Source of the DNA: JAKAGZ01 sp963748105
GTDB taxonomy: Bacteria > Bacteroidota > Ignavibacteria > Ignavibacteriales > Ignavibacteriaceae
Assembly (NCBI GenBank): GCA_963748105.1
Contig: CAVVHP010000001.1
Location: 1-64,000, forward strand
Direction of reading: 5' to 3'
Length of the DNA: 64,000 nt
Part shown: positions 1-10,565 of the stretch, piece after piece
How the letters are laid out: each line of letters begins with the position of its first letter
Numbering within the stretch: position 1 is the first letter of the stretch
Program-made: the position numbers and the translations under genes
Notes under the pieces: generated by a model
Database searches by the model: none
The model's input: only the letters and a program-made list of their open reading frames with translations
What the model was told of the DNA's origin: nothing

Positions 1-1616
<1,616 letters not shown>

Positions 1617-1710
1617 ATTAAATTTTTATACACAGGTTGCATCAATCTGGTGGCTCGCTCTTTCTTTCTTTCATTTATTTTGACTGATTTAAACTCAGTA
1701 AAAAGTTTAA

Positions 1711-1829
1711 ATTTTGGTGGTTATAGCCTGGGTGTTACACCTCTTCCCATTTCGAACAGAGTAGTTAAGCCCCAGAGCGCCGATGGTACTGCATGCGCAG
1801 GTGTGTGGGAGAGTAGGTCGCTGCCAAAT
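1711..1829 (+). rRNA. 5S ribosomal RNA
   Basis: It follows the 23S gene after about 95 bases of AT-rich spacer without a tRNA. The conserved 5S core is readable: the cccatttcgaacagag loop and the gtagttaagcccc arm, then the gtgggagagtaggtcgctgcc 3' half. The terminal arms (tttggtgg near 1713 and tcgctgccaaa near 1818) can pair. End positions are uncertain by a few bases. Confidence 0.95.
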
Positions 1830-1836
1830 TTAATTT

Positions 1837-1870
1837 AAAGCCCCGATTTTTTATCGGGGCTTTTTGTTTT
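1837..1870 (+). terminator. rho-independent terminator of the rRNA operon
   Basis: A GC-rich hairpin (agccccgat / atcggggct) with a short T-rich loop is followed by a T run. It lies just after 5S and should end the rRNA transcript. The A-rich left flank may let it also act against readthrough from the minus strand. Confidence 0.9.
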
Positions 1871-1904
1871 TAAATGACTTGAGTAAATCCCTGAATTCCT
1901 TCGT

Positions 1905-3563
1905 TTATACACTGAGGTCGACGGTCGGTAAAAACTTAGGAGATTTTCTCGCTATTGTTGCCTGTTCATATCCATAGGTAATTTTTAATAAAGTAGGCTC
2001 GCTCCATGCTCTTCCGAAGAATGAAATTCCAACAGGTAATCCGAAAACAAAACCTGCAGGCACAGTGATATGAGGATAACCGGCTACAGCAGCAAGCGAT
2101 GAGCTGCCTCCAAGGAAATGATCTCCATCAACCATATCTGTCATCCAGGCAGGGCTGTCTGTTGGTGATACAAGTGCATCGAGTTTGTATTTATCCATCA
2201 CAGCATCGATACCCTTCTTGCGTGTCATCAAGTGATTGTTCTTTATAGCTTCAATATATTCTTTGTCAGTTAAAGGACCTTTTTCTTGAGCGCGTATAAA
2301 CAATTCCTGATTGAAGTAAGGCATTTCTTCCTTTTCGTGGTCCTTATTAAATCTTATCAGATCCTTTAATGTCTTCATTTTTGTGGCAATACCCCTGTGT
2401 CTCAGGTACGATTCCATATCCGCTTTTAGTTCGAACATAAGAACTGTCATTTCTGTTTCTCCAAACTTGTTGAGAGTATCAATTTCAACCGGATCGATAA
2501 GAACGGCGCCTTTATTTTTTAATACCTCGAGTGATTGTTCCATTATTTCATCTACCTGCGGAAGGAAGCCGAAATACTGGCGAAATACACCTATCCTTAC
2601 TCCTTTAAGTCCGTCAACATTAAGAAATTTGGTGTAATCGGTATGAAATTTCCCTTTGCTATCTTTTGTTGCAGCATCTTCTTTATCTATTCCAGTCATA
2701 GCTCCTAAAAGAATTGCAGCATCCCGAACCGTTCTTGTCATTGGTCCGGCTGTATCCTGTGAATGTGAAATCGGGATAATTCCAGTCCGGCTCACTAGTC
2801 CAACCGTTGGTTTGATGCCTACGACACCATTTAGTGAAGATGGGCTTACAACCGAGCCATCGGTTTCGGTTCCGATTGCTACTGCACAAAGATTAGCTGC
2901 TGTTGCTGCACCAGACCCAGAACTTGAACCCGAGCAATTCCTATCGAGAGCATAAGGGTTTTTTGTTAGACCACCACGTCCGCTCCAACCACTGGTAGAA
3001 TGAGTGGAGCGAATATTTGCCCATTCGCTTAAGTTTGTTTTTCCTAATATTATTGCACCGGTAGCTCGGAGTTGTTTAACCAGAAATGAATCTTTCTGCG
3101 GTTTTGAACCGAGGAGTGCAAGGGAACCTGCAGTAGTTTGCATTTTGTCTGCAGTATCAATATTGTCTTTGATCAAAACCGGAATTCCGTGCATCGGGCC
3201 TCGAGGTCCTTTTTCTTTAAATTCTCTATCTAGTTCATCAGCAATTTTTAATGCATCCGGATTCAGTTCAAGTACACTATTAATTTTAGGGCCTGATTTA
3301 TCAATTTCATCTATCCGGGAAATATATTGTTCTGTTATAGAACGGGCTGTATACTTGCCTGATTTCATCCCTTCTGATAATTGAGTAATTGTAATTTCAT
3401 CAAATTCACCTTGTTTAATATTAACAGGCGAAGAATTTAAATCGTGTGAATTATCTGCAAACGTAAATGATGGAAAAGTGGCTACTGCTACTCCACCGAC
3501 CAATGTTTTTTTTAAAAAACTTCTGCGACTTTTGTCAATTGGGGATTTCTTTTTCTCAGGCAT
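1905..3563 (-). CDS. amidase signature family enzyme with Tat signal
   Basis: Predicted amide hydrolase of the amidase signature family, 552 aa. The N-terminus carries a twin-arginine export signal (SRRSFLKK, residues 12-19, then a hydrophobic stretch), so the enzyme probably acts in the periplasm. The Ser-Ser-Lys triad can be placed: Lys132 in GIPVLIKDN, the cis-Ser in SGSSSGSG (211-217), and the nucleophile Ser237 in GTETDGSV. Substrate cannot be read from sequence; the family includes indoleacetamide hydrolases, peptide amidases and GatA-like proteins, and no gatB or gatC lies nearby, so tRNA amidotransferase activity is unlikely. It is transcribed alone, towards the rRNA operon. About 280 AT-rich bases without a visible gene separate its start from the next gene. 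Confidence 0.88.
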   Translation of the reverse strand: MPEKKKSPIDKSRRSFLKKTLVGGVAVATFPSFTFADNSHDLNSSPVNIKQGEFDEITITQLSEGMKSGKYTARSITEQYISRIDEIDKSGPKINSVLELNPDALKIADELDREFKEKGPRGPMHGIPVLIKDNIDTADKMQTTAGSLALLGSKPQKDSFLVKQLRATGAIILGKTNLSEWANIRSTHSTSGWSGRGGLTKNPYALDRNCSGSSSGSGAATAANLCAVAIGTETDGSVVSPSSLNGVVGIKPTVGLVSRTGIIPISHSQDTAGPMTRTVRDAAILLGAMTGIDKEDAATKDSKGKFHTDYTKFLNVDGLKGVRIGVFRQYFGFLPQVDEIMEQSLEVLKNKGAVLIDPVEIDTLNKFGETEMTVLMFELKADMESYLRHRGIATKMKTLKDLIRFNKDHEKEEMPYFNQELFIRAQEKGPLTDKEYIEAIKNNHLMTRKKGIDAVMDKYKLDALVSPTDSPAWMTDMVDGDHFLGGSSSLAAVAGYPHITVPAGFVFGLPVGISFFGRAWSEPTLLKITYGYEQATIARKSPKFLPTVDLSV

Positions 3564-3843
3564 TACGAGGACTCCATATATAAAAAATAAAGCTAATGGG
3601 TGCTTTAGTGGATTATTAATTATTTATTTGAGTAATTCAGGAATAAATTAGATAATTACAAATTTAATCTCAAATGTTTTGATCCCTGGCTTAATTGGCT
3701 TTTTATCCTGATATTTATCAATTGTAGAATAAAACACTACAAAATTTATACATAAAGCTATTGCCTGCTACCATTATTTTATGGTACTTACTATTGATAT
3801 ATTAAGAATTTTCAGGAAAAGCTAATTATCCAAAGGTGATATT

Positions 3844-4305
3844 ATGAAAATACTAATTATTGCTGCTGTTTCAGTTCTTGTTTTTATTACGGGATGCACA
3901 AATCTTCTGCTTAAACCAGCGGATTTTGGTTGGCCGGTGGAATCCGTGTTGAAGGTTGATAATAACGGCATGGTTATAGAAAAAAGATATTCATTTTCAT
4001 TTAATACGAGAGAACTCTTTTTGACAGAGACATCTGATTCTTCGGGATTCAGGGGAAAAGATTTAAGACTTATACGCAACAATAACGGTTATTATTTCAT
4101 AACCGCAAATAATTTTAAGAATGTATATGTCTTTTATCCTGATAATGGTTCACTGGTACTTTCCAACAAAATTGCAATAACCGACTCTACAGGGATGACT
4201 GATCCCGCTTTTAACCAGAGGACACCCTATATTGAATTAATTTACAATACAAACAGGAAGCTTTACCTAAATAACGATGGGATATTTGAGGAGAATAGCA
4301 GATGA
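3844..4305 (+). CDS. small lipoprotein of unknown function
   Basis: A 153-aa protein with a lipoprotein signal: hydrophobic N-terminus ending in the lipobox ITGC, giving a lipidated Cys at about residue 18. The mature part looks like a compact beta-rich domain (many short hydrophobic strands, NNG/DNG turns) and shows no motif I recognise. It overlaps the next gene by four bases (ATGA), so the two are probably translationally coupled and work together at the cell envelope. A spaced aaaggtg ribosome site lies before the ATG. Confidence 0.7.
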   Translation: MKILIIAAVSVLVFITGCTNLLLKPADFGWPVESVLKVDNNGMVIEKRYSFSFNTRELFLTETSDSSGFRGKDLRLIRNNNGYYFITANNFKNVYVFYPDNGSLVLSNKIAITDSTGMTDPAFNQRTPYIELIYNTNRKLYLNNDGIFEENSR

Positions 4306-5558
4306 AAAATTTAAAAATAATTTTGGGCATGATTCTTATTTTCTCTTTTTATGGTAGCTATGCCACTGCCCAGCAGGATTTTAAAATTGTGCAGGACTTT
4401 AAATCGAAGGTTCAGGAGATAAAAGATGGAATCAAAAAAACTGATTCTCTTGCCGAGTTAATTCAATTTGAAGGGCAAATAAATCAGCTGGCCGCTAGTA
4501 ATGCAAGTAATAAGTCTCTTCTTGATAAAAGTTTGTACCCTGATGATTTTAATAGTTCGATCGAAAATTTAAGGAATGATCTTGAAGTGAGGAAAAAGGA
4601 TTTTACACAAATATCAGCGCTGGAAACCCGGGTTTCTGTTCTAAGCATGCATATCAGTGACCTGAACGATAGAAACGTTGAATTAATGTCTTTGGTAAAA
4701 AACTTAACCGAACAGAGCAAAAATGATAAAGATAAAATAGTCCTGTTACAAAGAAGCATTACCGCCTTAAGAACTTCCTTACGCAGACGTGATGAACTTG
4801 TGATCAGTATGATTGACAGCCTGATGCCCGCTGATTTCAGGAACAGCGGGACTTTATCGAACCAGGAAAAGCAGAATATTTATTCGAAGGCACAGAAAAG
4901 GAATATAGTCGAAAATCTTCAAAATGCTATAGATGAGAATATCATGTTTATGAAAGTTACGACTCTGAAACCGGATGATATAAAGGCAATTAAAGACAAA
5001 AAGCAGCAGTTCGAGAAAACCTGGCGTAGCTTCGGTCCGAAACTAATCGAAATATATTCTGAAAGGGGAAAAAAAGTTAAAAATGCAAAAGAAATTGACT
5101 CTGCTTTCGAAAAATGGAATTCGGCTATAGACCAGGAAGCCTGGAGTTCTATTAGAAAGGAATTTTCTGATTTTGATATCAGACTCAACGATTATTCAAA
5201 TGGAATGGAATTTACAAGGGCAATGATAAACTATACGCAGGATAAAATTAAAAATATTAAAACAAAAAGTGATTCCGCGGTTAAAGATTATCTTGTCTTT
5301 GCCGACACTGTATGGTTTGGAAATATAAAACCGATCTGGGTACCCTACTTAATAGATAATAATCTGCTTACTTCAGTGCAAAAAGACAAAATAGAATCAG
5401 GCATTTTAAAATGGAAGAATGTCGTATATCCGGTAGATTATAGCTGGATTTATATAGTTGGCTCTTTGTTGATAAGTATCATTATTATTGTTCTAATAAG
5501 GAGAAATTATAAAAAAAAGAATGAATCATTAAATTCGAATGATGGTGTTAAGGAGTAA
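4302..5558 (+). CDS. exported coiled-coil protein with C-terminal membrane anchor
   Basis: A 418-aa protein of unknown function. It starts with a signal peptide (cleavage probably after ATAQ, about residue 23). The body is highly charged and heptad-like, especially residues 90-170, which predicts a long coiled coil. One transmembrane helix near residue 380-400 is followed by a Lys/Asn-rich tail, so the bulk is likely periplasmic with a short cytoplasmic end. No catalytic motif is visible. It overlaps the lipoprotein gene upstream and ends in a terminator, forming a two-gene unit; a role in envelope tethering or sensing is only a guess. Confidence 0.65.
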   Translation: MKNLKIILGMILIFSFYGSYATAQQDFKIVQDFKSKVQEIKDGIKKTDSLAELIQFEGQINQLAASNASNKSLLDKSLYPDDFNSSIENLRNDLEVRKKDFTQISALETRVSVLSMHISDLNDRNVELMSLVKNLTEQSKNDKDKIVLLQRSITALRTSLRRRDELVISMIDSLMPADFRNSGTLSNQEKQNIYSKAQKRNIVENLQNAIDENIMFMKVTTLKPDDIKAIKDKKQQFEKTWRSFGPKLIEIYSERGKKVKNAKEIDSAFEKWNSAIDQEAWSSIRKEFSDFDIRLNDYSNGMEFTRAMINYTQDKIKNIKTKSDSAVKDYLVFADTVWFGNIKPIWVPYLIDNNLLTSVQKDKIESGILKWKNVVYPVDYSWIYIVGSLLISIIIIVLIRRNYKKKNESLNSNDGVKE

Positions 5559-5586
5559 CATTTTTTATTTTTCTTGCCAAGAAAAA

Positions 5587-5616
5587 ATGCCCTGAATAAA
5601 TCAGGGTATTTTTTTG
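5587..5616 (+). terminator. rho-independent terminator
   Basis: The stem ccctga / tcaggg (5590-5595 and 5601-5606) extends by three further pairs including one G-U, and is followed by a run of seven T. It closes the lipoprotein/coiled-coil pair and separates it from the cytochrome oxidase island. Confidence 0.85.
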
Positions 5617-5816
5617 CTATTACATACTTCTCTGAACCGGGAAAACTAATCTCTGAATTTTCTTTTCAGGGAAAAATTTTGAAAATATTATCAGATTTGC
5701 TTAAAAATTTGTGGATAAATTACTTTAAATTAAGGTAAAATCTGGCATACATTATGTGTTTCTCTAGCAACTTTTCAGTATATAAAAGCCTAAGAAAATC
5801 TTTAATTTCTATTAAA

Positions 5817-8237
5817 ATGTCGAATTCTAAACTTGACATAAAAAAGCATAAGTGTTTTCATTGTGGTGATGACTGTCCGGATGATAGTTTTAACTTGAAT
5901 GACAAATATTTCTGTTGTGCAGGTTGCAAAACTGTTTATGAATTGCTGAATGAAAATAACCTGAATAATTATTATACAATGATGGATATGCCAGGCATAT
6001 CTTTAAAAGGTGCCCAAGCCAAAAGATTTGATTTCCTGGAAGACGAAGAAGTAATTACAAACCTGGCTGATTTTAGAAACGATGAACTTACAATTGTCAA
6101 CTTTAATATACCACAGATGCATTGCAGTTCCTGTATCTGGCTTCTTGAAAATTTATATAAAATAAATCCAGCCGTAAATAGCTCAAAAGTAAACTTCCTG
6201 AAAAAAGAAATAGAGGTAAAGTTTTATCATAACAAGATTTCTTTGAGACAATTAGTTGAACTACTTACATCGATTGGGTACGAACCGGTTATACAACTTG
6301 ACAGCGTTGAAAAGAAAAAACCAAAATTAAACAAGAAACTTTATTATAAAATCGGAATAGCAGCTTTCTGCTTTGGTAATATTATGTTGCTTAGTTTCCC
6401 TGAATATTTCTCGATAGATATTCACGAAACTTTTTATCGGAATTTATTTGGGTATCTAAATTTCATCCTTGCGTTGCCTGTATTTTTCTATTCTGCCTCG
6501 GATTATTTTATTTCAGCATTTAAAGGGCTAAAAAGTAAAATTGTAAATATCGATTTCCCTCTTGCACTTGGAATCACTATACTTTTTGCGCGTAGCGCAT
6601 TTGAAATTCTATCTCAAACAGGAGCAGGATATTTTGATTCAATGACTGGCCTGGTGTTTTTCCTTCTGATCGGAAAAGTATTCCAGGAAAAAACATACGC
6701 GTATCTTAACTTTGAAAGAAGTTATAAATCTTATTTCCCCCTGGCTGTTCATGTTAAAAAGGAGGATAAGGAAACATCAATACCCGTTTCAAAATTAAAA
6801 ATCGGTGATAGAATATTAATTAGAAAAAATGAAATAGTTCCGGCAGATTCAATTCTTTTTAAAGGAAATGGGAGTGTAGACTACAGTTTCGTGACCGGCG
6901 AATCGAAACCTGTGCAGAAAGTTCTGGGAGAATTAATATATGCTGGTGGAAGACAACTTAGCGGAGTAGTTGAACTTGAAGTAGTAAAAGAAGTTTCTCA
7001 AAGTTACCTGACACAACTTTGGAACAACGATAGTTTTTTAAAAAAATCGGAAAGTGATTTTGAAAATTTTACAAATAAAGTAGGGAAATATTTTACGCTT
7101 GCAGTTCTGTTAATTGCTTTTATATCAACAGCTTACTGGATGCAATACGATGCAGGCACCGCATTAAATGTTCTTACAGCTGTATTAATTGTCGCTTGCC
7201 CCTGTGCGCTTGCATTATCGATACCATTTACGATGGGAAATTCTATAAGGATTTTCGGAAGAAATAAATTCTATTTAAAAAACATTTCAGTAATTGAAAA
7301 ATTATCAAAAATTAAGACGATAGTTTTTGATAAAACTGGCACAATAACAGAGACAGGTAAAGCAAATGTAAAATTTGTTGGGCCTGAATTAAATCCATTC
7401 CAGCAGGAAATAATAAGTTCATTGGTAAGAAATTCTACTCACCCTTTGAGCCGATCAATTTATGAAACTCTTAATTCGGATAAGATTTATGATGTTGAAA
7501 ATCTTGAAGAATATTCCGGGAAGGGAATTTCAGGATTCATTCTCGGTAATCTTGTAAAACTGGGATCATTGAATTTTGTAAATGAAGACTTCAGGGATGA
7601 AGAAGAACCACAGATTTACGATATTGTAGAATTCAGTTCGCAGGTATATCTTTCTATAAACAGCAGGATTATAGGATACTTTAATATTTCAAATTCTTAC
7701 AGAAAAGGATTTGACAAAATTACAAATCAACTTAATAAATATTATATGGTTGTTCTTTCAGGAGATAATGAAAGCGAAAAAGATAATTTAAAAAAATACC
7801 TTGGCAATGAGTCAAAATTATTTTTCAAACAGACTCCTGGTGATAAATTAAGTTTTATAAAAAATATACAAACTGATGATAATAAAGTACTGATGTTTGG
7901 AGATGGACTAAATGATGCCGGGGCCCTTGCACAAAGTGATGTGGGTATTGCGGTTACGGAAAATATTAGCTATTTCTCACCTGCTTGTGATGCTATTCTG
8001 GATGCAGATTCTTTTGCAAAAATTTCTTCATTTTTAAATTTTTCCAAAATCAGTGTAAAAATTATTTATTTTAGTTTCGTAATTTCATTTCTTTATAACA
8101 TAGTCGGATTAAGTTTTGCAGTCGAGGGGATGCTTTCACCAATTGTAGCTGCTATACTAATGCCCCTCAGTTCAATTTCAGTAGTTTCATTTGCAACATT
8201 TGCTACCAATTTCATAGCCAGAAGAAAGGGATTGTAA
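5817..8237 (+). CDS. ccoI: copper-transporting P-type ATPase for cbb3 oxidase assembly
   Basis: P1B-type ATPase that supplies copper for cbb3 oxidase maturation. In order it has an N-terminal Cys-rich metal-binding domain (CFHCG, CCAGC), a heavy-metal-associated domain with HCSSC, transmembrane helices with the copper motif CPC (ACPCAL), the phosphorylation site DKTGT and the hinge GDGLNDAGAL. The open frame extends upstream to an ATG at 5754, but the Met at 5817 puts the start close to the Cys-rich domain as in family members and is preferred; neither start has a strong ribosome site. It overlaps ccoS by one base. The company of ccoS, ccoN/O, ccoP, ccoG and ccoH fixes the role as CcoI/FixI rather than a detoxification pump. 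Confidence 0.92.
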   Translation: MSNSKLDIKKHKCFHCGDDCPDDSFNLNDKYFCCAGCKTVYELLNENNLNNYYTMMDMPGISLKGAQAKRFDFLEDEEVITNLADFRNDELTIVNFNIPQMHCSSCIWLLENLYKINPAVNSSKVNFLKKEIEVKFYHNKISLRQLVELLTSIGYEPVIQLDSVEKKKPKLNKKLYYKIGIAAFCFGNIMLLSFPEYFSIDIHETFYRNLFGYLNFILALPVFFYSASDYFISAFKGLKSKIVNIDFPLALGITILFARSAFEILSQTGAGYFDSMTGLVFFLLIGKVFQEKTYAYLNFERSYKSYFPLAVHVKKEDKETSIPVSKLKIGDRILIRKNEIVPADSILFKGNGSVDYSFVTGESKPVQKVLGELIYAGGRQLSGVVELEVVKEVSQSYLTQLWNNDSFLKKSESDFENFTNKVGKYFTLAVLLIAFISTAYWMQYDAGTALNVLTAVLIVACPCALALSIPFTMGNSIRIFGRNKFYLKNISVIEKLSKIKTIVFDKTGTITETGKANVKFVGPELNPFQQEIISSLVRNSTHPLSRSIYETLNSDKIYDVENLEEYSGKGISGFILGNLVKLGSLNFVNEDFRDEEEPQIYDIVEFSSQVYLSINSRIIGYFNISNSYRKGFDKITNQLNKYYMVVLSGDNESEKDNLKKYLGNESKLFFKQTPGDKLSFIKNIQTDDNKVLMFGDGLNDAGALAQSDVGIAVTENISYFSPACDAILDADSFAKISSFLNFSKISVKIIYFSFVISFLYNIVGLSFAVEGMLSPIVAAILMPLSSISVVSFATFATNFIARRKGL

Positions 8238-8401
8238 TGTCAGTTATTGTCGTATTGATTGGAATAAGCCTGTTTGTTGCGATTGGATTTTTAGTTGCAT
8301 TTTTATGGGCAGTAAAAAGCGGACAGTATAATGATACTTATACTCCTTCTATTAGAATGCTTTTTGATGATGAAAAAAAACAAAAAAAAGATAATCAATA
8401 A
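8237..8401 (+). CDS. ccoS: cbb3 oxidase maturation protein CcoS
   Basis: A 54-aa one-helix membrane protein. Its ATG shares one base with the ccoI stop (TAATG). After an N-terminal hydrophobic helix comes the family hallmark FLWAVKSGQYND, then a charged tail rich in Lys and Asp. CcoS is needed for cofactor insertion into the catalytic subunit of cbb3 oxidases. The size and the place between ccoI and ccoN match the family. A strong ribosome site (aaggag, about 8412) follows for ccoN. Confidence 0.93.
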   Translation: MSVIVVLIGISLFVAIGFLVAFLWAVKSGQYNDTYTPSIRMLFDDEKKQKKDNQ

Positions 8402-8426
8402 TCGTTACTAATAAGGAGAATACTCT

Positions 8427-10556
8427 ATGGAGTTAGAAAGGTTTAGTTACGATAATAAGATCGTTAAACAATTCGGTATTGCTACAATAGTCTGGGGAGT
8501 AGTGGGAATGCTGGTCGGTCTTCTTATTGCATCTCAGCTGTTTTACCCGGCACTGAATTTTAACCTTCAATATACAACCTTTGGCAGGATTCGCCCGATT
8601 CACACGAACGCAGTAATCTTTGCGTTTGTAGGGAATGCGATATTTATGGGTGTGTATCATTCTTTACAGCGTTTATGCAAAGCTAGAATGTACAGTGACC
8701 TGCTGAGCAAAATTCACTTCTGGGGATGGCAATTAATTATTGTTGTAGCAGCAGTAACTCTTGCTCTTGGTTTTACGACCAGTAAAGAATATGCCGAACT
8801 CGAATGGCCCATCGATATTGCGATTACACTTATCTGGGTTGCATTCGGAATTAATATGTTCGGTACAATTTTTAAAAGAAGAGAAAAACATTTATATGTC
8901 GCTATCTGGTTTTACATTGCCACCTGGGTAACTGTTGCAATACTGCATATTGTAAATTCAATTGAAATCCCGGTAGCTTTCTGGAAAAGTTATCCGGTTT
9001 ACGCGGGAGTTCAGGACGCTTTGGTACAATGGTGGTACGGCCATAACGCCGTGGCTTTCTTCCTTACAACTCCATATCTCGGTTTAATGTATTATTATCT
9101 TCCAAAGGCCGCAAAGAGGCCGATCTACTCATATAAATTATCTATCATTCATTTTTGGTCATTGATTTTTATTTACATATGGGCGGGGCCTCATCATTTA
9201 CTTTATTCAGCCTTGCCGGACTGGGCTCAATCTCTGGGTACGGCATTTTCAATTATGCTGATAGCGCCGTCCTGGGGTGGAATGATCAACGGATTATTAA
9301 CACTGCGCGGTGCGTGGGATAAAGTCAGGCAGGACCCGATTTTGAAATTTATGGTGGTTGCCGTTACCGCTTATGGTATGGCAACATTTGAAGGTCCAAT
9401 GCTTTCACTTAAAAATGTTAACGCAATTGCTCACTTCACCGACTGGATAATAGCTCACGTCCACATCGGTGCTCTTGGCTGGAATGGATTTTTAACATTC
9501 GGTATTCTCTACTGGCTTATTCCGAAACTCTGGAAGACGGAACTTTTTTCAAAGAAGCTTGCAAATATTCATTTCTGGCTCGGTACTCTAGGAATAGTAT
9601 TCTACGCTTCCTCGATGTACTGGTCAGGAATTACACAATCTTTGATGTGGAAACAATTTACTCCGCTCGGTACTTTGCAGTATCCTAATTTTCTCGAAAC
9701 AACTCTGCAAATAATTCCGATGTACATGATCAGGGCAACCGGCGGGCTGTTGTATCTGTCCGGAGTTTTGCTGATGGTTTATAATTTATATAAAACAGCT
9801 AAGCAGGGAACCTTTGAAGACAATGAAGCTGCGGAAGCTCCGGCACTTGTAAAAGTAGAGGATCCTTTTGTAAAAGGAAAAAGACATCGCTGGCTGGAGG
9901 GAAAACCAATTCAATTTTTACTTGTTTCAATGGTAGTTGTAATGATTGGCGGATTGGTAGAATTCATTCCTACTTTTCTTGTTAAATCAAATATACCAAC
10001 TATTGCAAGCGTACATCCCTATACACCGCTTGAATTACAGGGACGTGATATTTATATAAGGGAAGGATGTGTTGGGTGCCACTCGCAATTAATAAGGCCG
10101 TTCAGATCAGAGACTGAAAGATACGGTGAATACTCGAAGGCTGGTGAATATGTCTATGATCACCCGTTCCTGTGGGGTTCGAAAAGAACAGGACCGGATC
10201 TTCATCGTGAAGGTGGAAAATATCCGAACATGTGGCATTATCTTCATATGGAGAATCCATCTTCAATGTCGCCAGGTTCTATAATGCCGGCATTCCCTTG
10301 GCTTCTTACGCAAAATCTCGATACAACAACAACTGTAGCCAAAATAAGCGCAATGAGAAGCATCGGTGTTCCTTACCCGGCCGGATATGAAAAATATGCG
10401 AATCAGGATCTTAACGCACAAGCTGATTCTATTGCAAATGATTTGATGAAAGCAGGTGTTCCCGCAGAAAACAATAAAGAAATTATTGCACTAATTGCTT
10501 ATCTGCAAAGATTGGGAACCGATATTAAAGTTAATAAACAACAAGTTCAGAAGTAG
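8427..10556 (+). CDS. ccoN: cbb3-type cytochrome c oxidase, fused subunits I and II (CcoN-CcoO)
   Basis: A 709-aa fusion of the haem-copper catalytic subunit and the mono-haem cytochrome subunit of the cbb3 terminal oxidase, which reduces O2 at low tension. Residues 1-460 are CcoN: twelve-helix type membrane protein with His59 in RPIHTNA (low-spin haem b) and active-site histidines in GHNAV, GPHHLL and AHVHIGALGW. After a linker and a membrane helix near residue 500 comes CcoO, with the haem c site CVGCH (548-552) and the conserved GRDIYIREGC and GTxGPDL-like RTGPDL segments. The N/O fusion is known in Bacteroidota and relatives. A good ribosome site precedes the start, and ccoP follows after nine bases. 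Confidence 0.95.
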   Translation: MELERFSYDNKIVKQFGIATIVWGVVGMLVGLLIASQLFYPALNFNLQYTTFGRIRPIHTNAVIFAFVGNAIFMGVYHSLQRLCKARMYSDLLSKIHFWGWQLIIVVAAVTLALGFTTSKEYAELEWPIDIAITLIWVAFGINMFGTIFKRREKHLYVAIWFYIATWVTVAILHIVNSIEIPVAFWKSYPVYAGVQDALVQWWYGHNAVAFFLTTPYLGLMYYYLPKAAKRPIYSYKLSIIHFWSLIFIYIWAGPHHLLYSALPDWAQSLGTAFSIMLIAPSWGGMINGLLTLRGAWDKVRQDPILKFMVVAVTAYGMATFEGPMLSLKNVNAIAHFTDWIIAHVHIGALGWNGFLTFGILYWLIPKLWKTELFSKKLANIHFWLGTLGIVFYASSMYWSGITQSLMWKQFTPLGTLQYPNFLETTLQIIPMYMIRATGGLLYLSGVLLMVYNLYKTAKQGTFEDNEAAEAPALVKVEDPFVKGKRHRWLEGKPIQFLLVSMVVVMIGGLVEFIPTFLVKSNIPTIASVHPYTPLELQGRDIYIREGCVGCHSQLIRPFRSETERYGEYSKAGEYVYDHPFLWGSKRTGPDLHREGGKYPNMWHYLHMENPSSMSPGSIMPAFPWLLTQNLDTTTTVAKISAMRSIGVPYPAGYEKYANQDLNAQADSIANDLMKAGVPAENNKEIIALIAYLQRLGTDIKVNKQQVQK

Positions 10557-10565
10557 GAGGAGAGA

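Noticed and set aside
3764..3790. Small palindrome taccat-N6-atggta before the lipoprotein gene
   Set aside because: Six-pair stem without T run or repeat; compatible with chance.
5617..5753. FNR-type site upstream of the oxidase island
   Set aside because: Oxygen-responsive control would be expected, but no convincing ttgat-N4-atcaa palindrome is present.
5754..5816. Upstream ATG of ccoI
   Set aside because: The added 21 residues are not typical of the family and there is no ribosome site; kept only as an alternative.
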